The notes: generated by a model not told the origin, from the sequence alone. Shown: positions 1 to 5,131, counted from the first letter of the stretch. The stretch: DNA of 9,202 bases from Nitrospira sp. (GCA_015904045.1 JABMDG010000187.1:1-9202), one strand, 5' to 3'. Numbers and translations are program-made.

Positions 1-1
1 T

Positions 2-250
2 CGGGCCTCGTCGTTTGAGCTGCTCTCAAGCATCTTTACGGCGCCGGGATTCGCCGACGAAGTGATTCATATCTATCAAGCCACCGGGCTCACGAAAGGC
101 CGGCAGCAACTGGATCGCGACGAAGTGTTGGATGTCATAGAAATGCCGCTCGCAGAGGCGGTGGGGAAAATCGCGGATGGAACGATTCGAGATGCAAAAA
201 CGATCGTGGGATTACAGGCAGTCTACTTGAAAGCGCACCGGCAAAAATGA
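2..250 (+). CDS. Nudix hydrolase, ADP-ribose pyrophosphatase type (C-terminal part only)
   Basis: The reading frame is open from the window edge and ends at TGA 248-250, giving the last 82 residues of a protein whose start lies outside. The segment F-E-L-L-S-S-I-F-T-A-P-G-F-A-D-E-V-I-H-I-Y-Q-A-T-G-L corresponds to the part just after the Nudix box in ADP-ribose/nucleotide-sugar pyrophosphatases, where a '(S/T)PG(F/Y)(S/A/C)(D/N)E' motif precedes a strand ending in 'A(T/R)GL'. The Nudix box itself (GX5EX7REUXEEXGU) would be upstream and cannot be checked. Family members hydrolyse ADP-ribose or related nucleoside diphosphate derivatives in the cytoplasm using Mg2+. A GTG at position 62 could be mistaken for the start of a 62-aa protein, but the homology continues upstream of it. 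A strong hairpin follows directly. The family is fairly sure; the exact substrate is not. Confidence 0.78.
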   Translation, partial: RASSFELLSSIFTAPGFADEVIHIYQATGLTKGRQQLDRDEVLDVIEMPLAEAVGKIADGTIRDAKTIVGLQAVYLKAHRQK

Positions 251-252
251 CC

Positions 253-278
253 GGGGGCCTTCCTGATGGAAGGCCCCC
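253..278. terminator. Bidirectional hairpin terminator between convergent genes
   Basis: This is a perfect inverted repeat: an 11-bp G/C-rich stem (253-263 with 268-278) around the tetraloop TGAT. It starts 2 nt after the Nudix stop codon and lies 32 nt beyond the stop codon of the convergent peptide gene. On the minus strand the stem is followed after 5 nt by a run of five T, which suits rho-independent termination of the peptide gene. On the plus strand no U-tract follows, so its use there is less certain. Confidence 0.75.
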
Positions 279-310
279 AAGCCAACTAGCCTCGCCAGAT
301 CGGGCTGAAA

Positions 311-517
311 TTACTTGCCCTTCTCTTCCTTCTTCTTCTCGTCGCCGAAGGTGTCCGCGTGGCCGCCCTTCTTCTCTTCCTTCTTCTTCTCTTCTCCGTA
401 GACCGTCTCAACGGCCTTGCCGGGCTTCTTCTCTTCCTTCTTGTCGCTCGCGAACGCCGGGGCGCTGAACGTCACTGCCACTGCCACTGCCATGATCGCC
501 ATCAACATGTTCTTCAT
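311..517 (-). CDS. Small secreted Lys/Glu-rich repetitive protein
   Basis: The 68-aa protein has a clear signal peptide: Met-Lys start, hydrophobic residues 4-17, and a likely cut after A-F-A at residue 23. The mature peptide is about 45 residues, of which 15 are Lys and 13 are Glu or Asp, with almost no hydrophobic core, so it should be disordered and is probably exported to the periplasm or beyond. It contains two imperfect copies of a unit of the type (V/T)-(Y/F)-G-(E/D)-E-K-K-K-E-E-K plus a shorter third K-K-E-E-K-K. It has no cysteine and only one histidine. The start is ATG 515-517, with a strong Shine-Dalgarno AAGGAGG (527-533) 9 nt upstream, which supports this being a real gene. It is transcribed alone toward the hairpin at 253-278, and a sigma-54-like element lies about 65 nt upstream. 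I do not recognise a function. Charge-rich exported peptides like this could bind polyanions or metals or act as spacers, but that is speculation. Confidence 0.75.
   Translation of the reverse strand: MKNMLMAIMAVAVAVTFSAPAFASDKKEEKKPGKAVETVYGEEKKKEEKKGGHADTFGDEKKKEEKGK
320..442. repeat. Short tandem-type repeats inside the Lys/Glu-rich peptide gene
   Basis: On the plus strand the pyrimidine-only core TTCTCTTCCTTCTT occurs three times (321-334, 372-385 and 429-442). The first two copies extend to 20 or 21 identical bases (320-340 and 371-391). The spacing is 51 and 57 bp, a multiple of three, so changes in copy number would keep the peptide frame. Each copy encodes a K/E block. Confidence 0.8.
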
Positions 518-549
518 AACGAGAGTCCTCCTTCAAGGATGTGTATAAG

Positions 550-567
550 GTGCCGCCTATTCGGCAC
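550..567. repeat. Inverted repeat in the leader of the small peptide gene
   Basis: GTGCCG (550-555) and CGGCAC (562-567) form a perfect 6-bp stem with a 6-nt loop. If transcription starts near 570, as the sigma-54-like element predicts, this hairpin would sit at the very 5' end of the peptide-gene mRNA and might stabilise it. The function is inferred only. Confidence 0.4.
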
Positions 568-580
568 TCACGGATTACTC

Positions 581-596
581 AGCAAGCTTGATGCCG
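581..596 (-). promoter_or_regulatory. Candidate sigma-54 (-24/-12) promoter for the small secreted peptide
   Basis: Read on the minus strand, the sequence is CGGCAT-CAAGC-TTGCT. The invariant GG (595-594) and GC (583-582) of RpoN promoters are separated by exactly 10 nt, and TTGCT fits the -12 element fully. It deviates from TGGCAC at two less critical positions (C for T at the first base, T for C at the sixth). The predicted +1 near 570 leaves a leader of about 52 nt before the ATG at 517. No convincing sigma-70 promoter was found for this gene. Confidence 0.45.
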
Positions 597-634
597 CAGA
601 AAAGAATTGGACAGTGACAGAAATTCACTCGTAC

Positions 635-652
635 AACCGTTATGTTACGGTT
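635..652. promoter_or_regulatory. Inverted repeat upstream of the -24/-12 element
   Basis: AACCGT (635-640) and ACGGTT (647-652) are perfect 6-bp inverted arms around a 6-nt spacer. They lie about 65-82 bp upstream of the start predicted from the -24/-12 element. This is a possible site for a dimeric regulator. It is an observation of symmetry only. Confidence 0.3.
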
Positions 653-751
653 TCGTTCTAATAAAATGGCGAATGATTTTTCCTCCAAGGTCCTGTGGCG
701 AAATGGATTGAGGACGACTAAACTGCCTCAGAAAACCAGTCAGCCGAATGT

Positions 752-865
752 CTAAGAATCAGCGACTCGCGCCTCATACTCAAACCGGGTACGCGGGCGT
801 TGTTGGTCGGGATCAATCCGGGGTTGCGTTCGGCAGAGGCAAGCCATCATTTCGCCGGTTGCGGA
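752..865 (+). pseudogene. mug: Remnant of a Mug/TDG-type mismatch-specific uracil-DNA glycosylase
   Basis: In the frame of position 773 the sequence reads L-I-L-K-P-G-T-R-A-L-L-V-G-I-N-P-G-L-R-S, followed by A-E-A-S-H-H-F-A-G. This is the N-terminal catalytic region of the Mug family, in which the G-I-N-P-G-L motif carries the active-site Asn and is followed by an 'F-A-x-P-x-N-R-F-W' segment. Intact members are about 165-200 aa. Here the similarity stops after H-H-F-A-G: the N-R-F-W part and the remainder are missing. No ATG start exists in this frame downstream of the TAA at 719-721, and the frame then runs into the fabI promoter and coding sequence. I therefore read it as a decayed gene fragment, with the rest deleted before or when the fabI region was joined. 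The family match is by memory of the motif; a working short protein from TTG 800 is very unlikely. Confidence 0.68.
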
Positions 866-874
866 ATGAAGCCG

Positions 875-903
875 TTCACAGCGATCGAGAATCGTGCTAT
901 CTT
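875..903 (+). promoter_or_regulatory. Likely sigma-70 promoter of fabI
   Basis: A -35 box TTCACA (875-880, 5 of 6 consensus) and a -10 box TATCTT (898-903, 4 of 6) are separated by the optimal 17 nt. Transcription would begin near 910, leaving a leader of about 40 nt before the fabI ATG. It begins just downstream of the mug remnant. Confidence 0.55.
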
Positions 904-950
904 GAGCCCCGTCACGCGTCAATCGTCAACTGCAAGGAGCGCGAATATCT

Positions 951-1730
951 ATGCTGCTGGAAGGGAAAAAAGGTCTGGTTATTGGTGTGGCGAACAAGCA
1001 CAGTATTGCGTGGGCGATTGCCCAGTCTGCGGCAAGCCAGGGAGCGCGGCTCCTCTTCAATTACCAGAATGAGCGGCTCAAACAAAACGTCGAAGAACTC
1101 GCCGCCACGGTACCGGGGGCGAAGGCCTATGTCTGTGATGTGGGCAGCGACACGGAGATCGCGTCTCTCATGCAGCAGGTGCAGAAAGAATTCGGGCGGC
1201 TCGACTTTCTCGTTCACTCACTGGCCTTCGCGCCGCGGGAAGAACTCACCGGCCAGTTTATCAACACGACGCGCCAGGGCTTTGCGATGGCGTTGGATGT
1301 GAGCGCGTATTCCCTGGTCGCCGTGGCACGCGCAGCGATGCCGCTGATGACCGACGGGGGCTCCATTGTCACGCTCAGTTACCTCGGGGCGGAACGGGTC
1401 GTGCCGCATTACAACGTCATGGGCGTCGCCAAAGCGGCCCTTGAATGTTCCGTCCGCTACCTGGCCTACGATCTGGGCCCGAAGAATATCCGCGTCAACG
1501 CCATCTCCGCGGGGCCGATCAAGACGCTCGCCGCCCGCGGGGTGTCCGGCATCAGCAAGATGATCGACCACCACAAGGAGTTTGCTCCCCTTCGGCGTCC
1601 CACGGAGCAAGGCGAAGTCGGGGACACGGCGCTCTTCTTGGTCAGCTCGTTGGGGCGGGGCATTACCGGAGAAGTCATTTATGTGGACGGGGGATACAAT
1701 ATCATTGGGTTGACAGCCTCGGAGGCATAG
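951..1730 (+). CDS. fabI: Enoyl-[acyl-carrier-protein] reductase (NADH), FabI
   Basis: The 259-aa protein is full length for the family (about 255-265 aa). It catalyses the last step of each fatty-acid elongation cycle, reducing trans-2-enoyl-ACP with NAD(P)H in the cytoplasm. Features in order: nucleotide-binding loop G-V-A-N-K-H-S-I-A-W around residues 12-21; C-D-V near 62-64 (adenine pocket); H-S-L-A-F-A-P at 89-95; S-Y-L-G at 143-146 with Tyr144; the catalytic pair Tyr154 and Lys161 in Y-N-V-M-G-V-A-K (FabI-type Tyr-x6-Lys); S-A-G-P-I-K-T-L-A at 186-194; and the C-terminal Y-V-D-G-G-Y. These separate FabI from ordinary FabG-like SDRs. Ala92 stands where E. coli has Gly93, a position that influences triclosan binding; other natural FabIs also have Ala here. 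The start is ATG 951 with AAGGAG (934-939) 11 nt upstream. It appears to be monocistronic, with no fatty-acid genes adjacent. Confidence 0.96.
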   Translation: MLLEGKKGLVIGVANKHSIAWAIAQSAASQGARLLFNYQNERLKQNVEELAATVPGAKAYVCDVGSDTEIASLMQQVQKEFGRLDFLVHSLAFAPREELTGQFINTTRQGFAMALDVSAYSLVAVARAAMPLMTDGGSIVTLSYLGAERVVPHYNVMGVAKAALECSVRYLAYDLGPKNIRVNAISAGPIKTLAARGVSGISKMIDHHKEFAPLRRPTEQGEVGDTALFLVSSLGRGITGEVIYVDGGYNIIGLTASEA

Positions 1731-1759
1731 CGTCTCGCTCCATTCCAGCAAGCCAACTA

Positions 1760-1835
1760 CCATGGCCGATCCATGGAATCGCCAAGTCGGCTGGTCGTAC
1801 GTCCATGTCCATGGCGTTACCGGAACTTGTCATGG
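1760..1835. repeat. Cluster of CCATGG-type palindromes upstream of the TPR gene
   Basis: CCATGG occurs at 1760-1765, 1771-1776 and 1809-1814, with near-copies CCATGT at 1803-1808 and TCATGG at 1830-1835. That is five related palindromic sixmers within 76 bp, where one exact copy is expected about every 4 kb. They lie about 116-191 bp upstream of the start predicted from the sigma-54 promoter, the usual position of enhancer sites for RpoN activators. Spacings of 11 and 21 bp place some on the same helical face. The link to an activator is inference. Confidence 0.4.
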
Positions 1836-1924
1836 AGCAAAGTCGATGAGGGTCTGCTAGCGGAGCTTCCTGTAGGCCGCTCGGTTTATCAACCGGTTCC
1901 AATTTGTCCAGCCAAGCGGGGATG

Positions 1925-1940
1925 TGGCACCAGGTTTGCT
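1925..1940 (+). promoter_or_regulatory. Sigma-54 (RpoN) -24/-12 promoter of the TPR gene
   Basis: TGGCAC (1925-1930), five bases, then TTGCT (1936-1940) match every defined position of the TGGCAC-N5-TTGCW consensus. GG (1926-1927) and GC (1938-1939) are exactly 10 nt apart. The predicted start near 1951 gives a leader of about 51 nt to the ATG at 2002. Competing sigma-70 boxes in this gap are poor. A small inverted repeat (CGGTT/AACCG, 1882-1895) lies between this promoter and the CCATGG cluster. Confidence 0.68.
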
Positions 1941-2001
1941 GTTTCGGCACCTATTGTTCGAACCGTTCACATCCATTACCAGTCGGAGGATAGCTGACAG
2001 C

Positions 2002-2667
2002 ATGCGAACAGGTCTACGAGTCATCATCACGGGCGTCGTGGGATTCAGCCTCGTTCTCCTGGCGGGTATCGCATCAGCGGGTGATGTTGCCAACGTGTTG
2101 TCCCGGCAAGCACTGCAACACTGTGAGGAGGGGCGGGCGGCCACTGAGCGGGAAGCCAGGCGCGCTTATTTTGAACAGGGCCAGGCGCTGGGCGAGCAGG
2201 CGGTTGCGACGGATGAGCAAAGCGCCGACGCGCATTTTGCGCTCTTCTGTAACCTGGGTGAGCTGCTTCGTCTCGATGGAGAATCGCTCACGTCGGTGTT
2301 TGGGTTCCGCCGCATGATGAACGAACTTGATCGGGCCCTGGAGATCGATCCGATGCACATCGACGCTCTTTCAGCCAAAGGGACGTTGCTGGTGAAGTTG
2401 CCTGGCTTGTTGGGGGGTGATTCAGAAAAGGGCGAGCAGCTCTTACAACACGTTATCAAACGGGCGCCGAAAGCCGTGAATGCCCGACTCGCCCTTGCGA
2501 AAGTCCGGTGTGAACGTGGTAGCCATCAGGAAGCCGTCGCGCTGGCTTCTGATGCGCTGGCCATCGCCAGCAAAGACGGACGGACCACGTTCGTTCATGA
2601 GGCTAAAACGGTGCTCCGGCAAGCGCAGACCCACGCCTCCAAGACCGTGTACGCCGTGAATCGCTGA
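2002..2667 (+). CDS. Exported tetratricopeptide-repeat (TPR) protein
   Basis: The 221-aa protein has an N-terminal hydrophobic segment (residues 7-23) and a probable signal-peptidase site after I-A-S-A at 26, so it is probably periplasmic. Helical repeats of TPR type cover most of the rest: about 54-88 (G-Q-A-L-G-E-Q-A-V with D-A-H-F-A-L-F), about 104-137 (E-L-D-R-A-L-E-I-D-P followed by D-A-L-S-A-K-G), and about 142-190 (A-R-L-A-L-A-K then A-V-A-L-A-S-D-A-L). The L-P-G-L-L-G-G-D insert at 133-140 is typical of TPR proteins resembling the TatT component of TRAP-associated systems. Such proteins usually scaffold envelope complexes; no partner gene is adjacent. ATG 2002 is preferred over an upstream ATG at 1924 because it has GGAGGA (1985-1990), starts a normal signal peptide, and the upstream choice would overlap the sigma-54 promoter. 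It is convergent with arfB, 47 nt away, with only weak hairpins between. Confidence 0.85.
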   Translation: MRTGLRVIITGVVGFSLVLLAGIASAGDVANVLSRQALQHCEEGRAATEREARRAYFEQGQALGEQAVATDEQSADAHFALFCNLGELLRLDGESLTSVFGFRRMMNELDRALEIDPMHIDALSAKGTLLVKLPGLLGGDSEKGEQLLQHVIKRAPKAVNARLALAKVRCERGSHQEAVALASDALAIASKDGRTTFVHEAKTVLRQAQTHASKTVYAVNR

Positions 2668-2714
2668 AGCGCCTCTCCCGGTAGAGCCCCGTTCGAAACA
2701 CGGTGCGAAACGAA

Positions 2715-3128
2715 TCAATCGTCGAGATTCTTCCTCAGTGCCTTGAGCCGTCCTTGTCTTTTCTTCCCCTCAACCCGCCGATTCTCCGACGCCTTTGTCG
2801 GTTTCGTCGGTCGGCGAGCCTTGCGTGGAATCGTCACGCTGTGAATCAACTGCCGTAATCGTTCGAGGGCATCCTCGCGGTTCCGCTCTTGTGTGCGATG
2901 CTGTTGCGCTTTAATGGTGACGATCCCGTCTTCTGAAATGCGGTGATCCTTCAGCTTGAGCAAGGCCTCTTTGTAGCGCGGCGGCAGGGACGAGGCCTGA
3001 ATATCGAACTGCAAGTGAATCGCGGTCGAGACCTTGTTGACGTGTTGCCCGCCGGCTCCCTGCGATCGGATCGCATGGAGTTGGATTTCAGCGTCGGGAA
3101 GGCTGACGTGGGCGGAGATGTGCAGCAT
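2715..3128 (-). CDS. arfB: Alternative ribosome-rescue factor B (peptidyl-tRNA hydrolase ArfB/YaeJ)
   Basis: The 137-aa protein is close in length and sequence to E. coli ArfB (140 aa). The RF1-like catalytic domain has the G-A-G-G-Q-H-V-N-K motif at residues 24-32, with the GGQ glutamine at 28. It inserts into the ribosomal peptidyl-transferase centre and hydrolyses the ester of peptidyl-tRNA. S-T-A-I-H-L and F-D-I-x-A-S-S-L-P follow at 34-49, as in known ArfB. The basic tail (about 102-134, beginning R-K-A-R-R-P-T-K-P-T) enters the empty mRNA channel and gives stalled-ribosome specificity. The start is ATG 3126-3128; no good Shine-Dalgarno is visible, so translation may depend on the upstream small gene, whose stop is 45 nt away. 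It acts in the cytoplasm on non-stop complexes. Confidence 0.95.
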   Translation of the reverse strand: MLHISAHVSLPDAEIQLHAIRSQGAGGQHVNKVSTAIHLQFDIQASSLPPRYKEALLKLKDHRISEDGIVTIKAQQHRTQERNREDALERLRQLIHSVTIPRKARRPTKPTKASENRRVEGKKRQGRLKALRKNLDD

Positions 3129-3173
3129 TACACCGAGCTTAAGACAGTGCGAATGGGAGAGTCGAGCGAAAAG

Positions 3174-3398
3174 CTACTGCAGCTCCGGCAGGCGATCGAT
3201 AATACGCAACTGCACGTCGTTGCCGAGTTGGATTTGCACCATTTTCGTGGAGAGATTGTCGCGGATCTGCCGAACTTCTTGCGCGGTGAACTGTAAGTGC
3301 CCTCCACATCGTTCAACCAAGTGATAGAGCAGCAGGGTCGTGAGATAGTGCACCTCTTCGTCGTTGGCATGCTCACTGCAGTTGAGAATTTGCGGCAT
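3174..3398 (-). CDS. Small uncharacterised protein upstream of arfB
   Basis: The 74-aa ORF starts at ATG 3396-3398 and ends at TAG 3174-3176, on the same strand as arfB and 45 nt ahead of it, so the two may be cotranscribed. The product has no signal peptide or membrane segment and is predicted to be mixed helical/strand: a segment D-E-E-V-H-Y-L-T-T-L-L-L-Y-H-L-V-E-R likely forms a helix, followed by F-T-A-Q-E-V-R-Q-I-R and a C-terminal V-Q-L-R-I-I-D-R. The single Cys is near the N-terminus. The Shine-Dalgarno is weak. An in-frame ATG at 3515 would add 39 residues of unlikely composition overlapping a hairpin-rich region, so I prefer 3398. I do not recognise the family. Sequence quality (helix-forming heptads, balanced composition) suggests a real protein. 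Confidence 0.55.
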   Translation of the reverse strand: MPQILNCSEHANDEEVHYLTTLLLYHLVERCGGHLQFTAQEVRQIRDNLSTKMVQIQLGNDVQLRIIDRLPELQ

Positions 3399-3447
3399 TA
3401 TAACCAGTCCGCCGTATCGTGGTGAGAGAACCTTATCGCTGAACCGC

Positions 3448-3501
3448 CGGTTGTTCCACAATGCCCCAAACGTAGGGGGATTCCCCTCGGCGAAACAACC
3501 G
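3448..3501. repeat. Nested inverted repeats upstream of the small gene/arfB pair
   Basis: Outer arms CGGTTGTT (3448-3455) and AACAACCG (3494-3501) are perfect 8-bp complements. Inside them, AGGGG (3474-3478) and CCCCT (3483-3487) pair around GATT. The element lies in the 241-nt gap between the three-domain exported-protein gene and the small gene. It could be a two-tier transcript structure in the small gene's leader or part of the end of the neighbouring transcript. No gene is visible in the rest of this gap apart from the terminator hairpin at 3557-3584. Confidence 0.5.
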
Positions 3502-3556
3502 CACTCGCCGGTCATTTACGTACCAACTCGGGAGGGTGCTGCTGAAGTAGGTAGCC

Positions 3557-3584
3557 GGAGCCGACCTCGGTCGAGGTCGGCTCC
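3557..3584 (-). terminator. Perfect 12-bp hairpin after the three-domain exported-protein gene
   Basis: GGAGCCGACCTC (3557-3568) and GAGGTCGGCTCC (3573-3584) pair perfectly around GGTC. The hairpin lies about 56 nt beyond the stop codon of the minus-strand gene ending at 3640. No T-run follows on the minus strand, so it may act as an RNA 3'-end stabiliser or a U-less terminator rather than a classical one. Confidence 0.55.
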
Positions 3585-3639
3585 CGTTTGTATACAGGTC
3601 GTAATGAAGCGTGAAGCAGCAGGGGGCCAGGCCAGTCCC

Positions 3640-5001
3640 CTATTCCTTCGGTGGCACAGCGGACGAGTGGTGGCTGGTAATCAGCCATTGTTTGCCGTCC
3701 CACTTGTAGGTGAAGGTATAGCGGGCTTTGACGACGGCTCCGGTTTTCTGGAAGGTAAAGGTGTAGAGCCCCGCATCGATCGCGGTGTTGCAATCGATCT
3801 CGATTTCGCGCGAGTCGATGCGGCCGACCGGGTGGTTTTCCAGAAAATGGTGAAAATAGTCCTCTTTGTCGAGAGCCGTGAGTCGGGGCCGGCTCGACAC
3901 CGTGGGCAGCAAGATCGAGGTCGGTGCGTAGTTGACCGAGACCTTGTGTACATCCCCGCTTTGCAATGAGGCATTCCAGCGGTCGAACAGGGCGGCAATG
4001 TCCTCCTCCCTGGCTTCCACACAGACCTCCGCATGTTGCGGAACCGCTTGGTGCACATGTTCCGGCGGTGCATCTGCCGTTGGCACCGAGGACGAATGGT
4101 GGCTGGTGATCAGCCATTGTTTGCCGTTCCACTTGTAGGTGAAGGTATAGCGGGCTTTGACCTTGGCCCCGGTCTTCTGGAAGGTGAAGGTGTAGAGCCC
4201 TGTGTCGATTGCGGTGTTGCAATCGATTTCGATTTCGCGCGAGTCGATGCGGCCGACCGGGTGGTTTTCCAGAAAATGGTGAAAATAGTCCTCTTTGTCG
4301 AGAGCCGTACGTCGAGGCCGGCTCGACACCGTCGGGAGCAAGATCGACGTCGGTGCGTAATTGGCCGAGACCTTATGCGGATCGCCGGTTTGGAGTGAGG
4401 CATTCCAGCGGACGAACAAAGCGGCAATGTCTTCCTCGGTCGCGGCCACACACAATTCCGTATGTTGGGGAACTGCCTGGTGTACGTGTTCCGGAGGCGC
4501 ATCCGTCGTGGGCAGTGCGGACGAATGGTGGCTGGTAATCAGCCACTGCTTGCCGTCCCACTTGTAGGTGAAGGTATAGCGGGCTTTGACGACGGCCCCG
4601 GTTTTTTGGAAGGTAAAGGTGTAGAGCCCTGCATCAATCGCGGTGTTGCAATCGATCTCGATTTCGCGCGAGTCGATGCGGCCGACCGGGCGGTTTTCCA
4701 GGAAATGGTGAAAATAATCCTCTTTGTCAGCGACTGTGAGCCGCGGCCGGCTCGATACGGTCGGGAGTAAGAGGGACTTGGGGGCGTAATTGGCGGAAAC
4801 TTTGTGCACATCCCCAGTTTGGAGTGAAGTATTCCAGCGGTCGAACAAGGCGGCAATGTCTTCTTCGGTCGCCGCCACACATAGCTCCGCATGTTGCGGA
4901 ACCACATGGCTGTATTTATGGAGTGTGGCTACATCCTGTTCCTCTGCGTAGCTCACCATGGGAACGGCGATCACTGCGAGGAGCAAGGCCAATCTTCTCA
5001 T
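3640..5001 (-). CDS. Exported protein made of three tandem SnoaL/CaMKII-association-type (NTF2-fold) domains
   Basis: The 453-aa protein has a signal peptide of about 19 residues (M-R-R-L start, cut after S-Y-A) and then three near-identical domains at about 38-180, 181-323 and 324-453. Each carries I-A-A-L-F-x-R-W-N-x-S-L-Q, L-L-P-T-V-S-S-R-P-R, D-Y-F-H-H-F-L-E-N, A-R-Y-T-F-T-Y-K-W and W-L-I-T-S-H-H-S-S. These are the hallmark blocks of the SgcJ/EcaC-type and CaMKII-association-domain branch of the NTF2 superfamily, which forms a cone-shaped pocket. Each domain also has two Cys exactly 77 residues apart (41/118, 184/261, 327/404), well placed for a disulfide in the periplasm. The domains differ at only about 12-16 positions each by hand alignment. 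The start is ATG 4999-5001 with AAGGAGGA (5008-5015) 6 nt upstream. The family annotation 'oxidoreductase' is nominal and no catalytic activity can be inferred. Single-domain members are the norm, so the triplication is unusual. Confidence 0.88.
   Translation of the reverse strand: MRRLALLLAVIAVPMVSYAEEQDVATLHKYSHVVPQHAELCVAATEEDIAALFDRWNTSLQTGDVHKVSANYAPKSLLLPTVSSRPRLTVADKEDYFHHFLENRPVGRIDSREIEIDCNTAIDAGLYTFTFQKTGAVVKARYTFTYKWDGKQWLITSHHSSALPTTDAPPEHVHQAVPQHTELCVAATEEDIAALFVRWNASLQTGDPHKVSANYAPTSILLPTVSSRPRRTALDKEDYFHHFLENHPVGRIDSREIEIDCNTAIDTGLYTFTFQKTGAKVKARYTFTYKWNGKQWLITSHHSSSVPTADAPPEHVHQAVPQHAEVCVEAREEDIAALFDRWNASLQSGDVHKVSVNYAPTSILLPTVSSRPRLTALDKEDYFHHFLENHPVGRIDSREIEIDCNTAIDAGLYTFTFQKTGAVVKARYTFTYKWDGKQWLITSHHSSAVPPKE
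3643..4032 (-). repeat. Domain repeat unit 3 (C-terminal copy, 390 bp)
   Basis: This third copy of the 429-bp unit encodes residues 324-453 and ends in the domain without the Pro/His linker. The same plus-strand block TGGCTGGT occurs at 3671, 4100 and 4529, exactly 429 bp apart, which fixes the register of the array. Confidence 0.9.
4033..4461 (-). repeat. Domain repeat unit 2 (429 bp)
   Basis: The middle copy encodes residues 181-323, including the interdomain linker A-P-P-E-H-V-H-Q-A-V-P-Q. It differs from unit 1 at about 16 of 143 residues by hand count. Confidence 0.9.
4462..4890 (-). repeat. Domain repeat unit 1 (429 bp)
   Basis: The first copy after the signal peptide encodes residues 38-180. 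Its linker is the same as that of unit 2 except for one residue, so domain plus linker was duplicated as a block. Confidence 0.9.
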
Positions 5002-5091
5002 AAAAGATCCTCCTTCGGGTGCTGCGATCCAACCTCGACAGCCATGTCCAACGACTGACGGTAAGACGATGACGGGTACGTGAGGGGCGGA

Positions 5092-5121
5092 ATTATAGCC
5101 GCGGGGTTATGTATTTCTCAA
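5092..5121 (-). promoter_or_regulatory. Strong sigma-70 promoter of the three-domain gene
   Basis: On the minus strand TTGAGA (5121-5116, 5 of 6) and a perfect TATAAT (5097-5092) are separated by 18 nt. The start would be near 5085, giving a leader of about 84 nt before the ATG at 5001. This is the best -10 match I found in the window. Confidence 0.75.
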
Positions 5122-5131
5122 GTAGTCCTCA

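Noticed and set aside
320..442. Possible CRISPR-like array from regularly spaced 20-bp repeats
   Set aside because: The spacing keeps a coding frame, the repeats are pyrimidine tracts encoding K/E blocks, and there are only three copies with no Cas genes.
748..1302. 184-aa plus-strand ORF starting at ATG 748 and running into fabI
   Set aside because: It overlaps fabI out of frame by 350 nt and is Arg/Ser-rich. The meaningful coding signal at 773-865 is in a different frame (mug remnant).
1218..1763. 181-aa ORF antisense to fabI
   Set aside because: It mirrors high G+C at third positions of fabI. It has no signal, motif or ribosome-binding site.
1924..2001. Upstream start extending the TPR protein by 26 residues
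   Set aside because: It would place translation within the sigma-54 promoter, lacks a Shine-Dalgarno, and buries the signal peptide.
3397..3402. Perfect TATAAT on the minus strand overlapping the small-gene ATG
   Set aside because: No acceptable -35 box 16-19 nt upstream, and the resulting transcript would start inside the gene.
3364..4222. Long overlapping ORFs in other frames (for example 3512-4222 minus, 3364-3969 plus) and similar ORFs recurring in each repeat
   Set aside because: They recur every 429 bp only because the real gene is a tandem repeat. They have Arg/Ser/Cys-rich shadow composition and no Shine-Dalgarno, and the true frame has clear domain homology.
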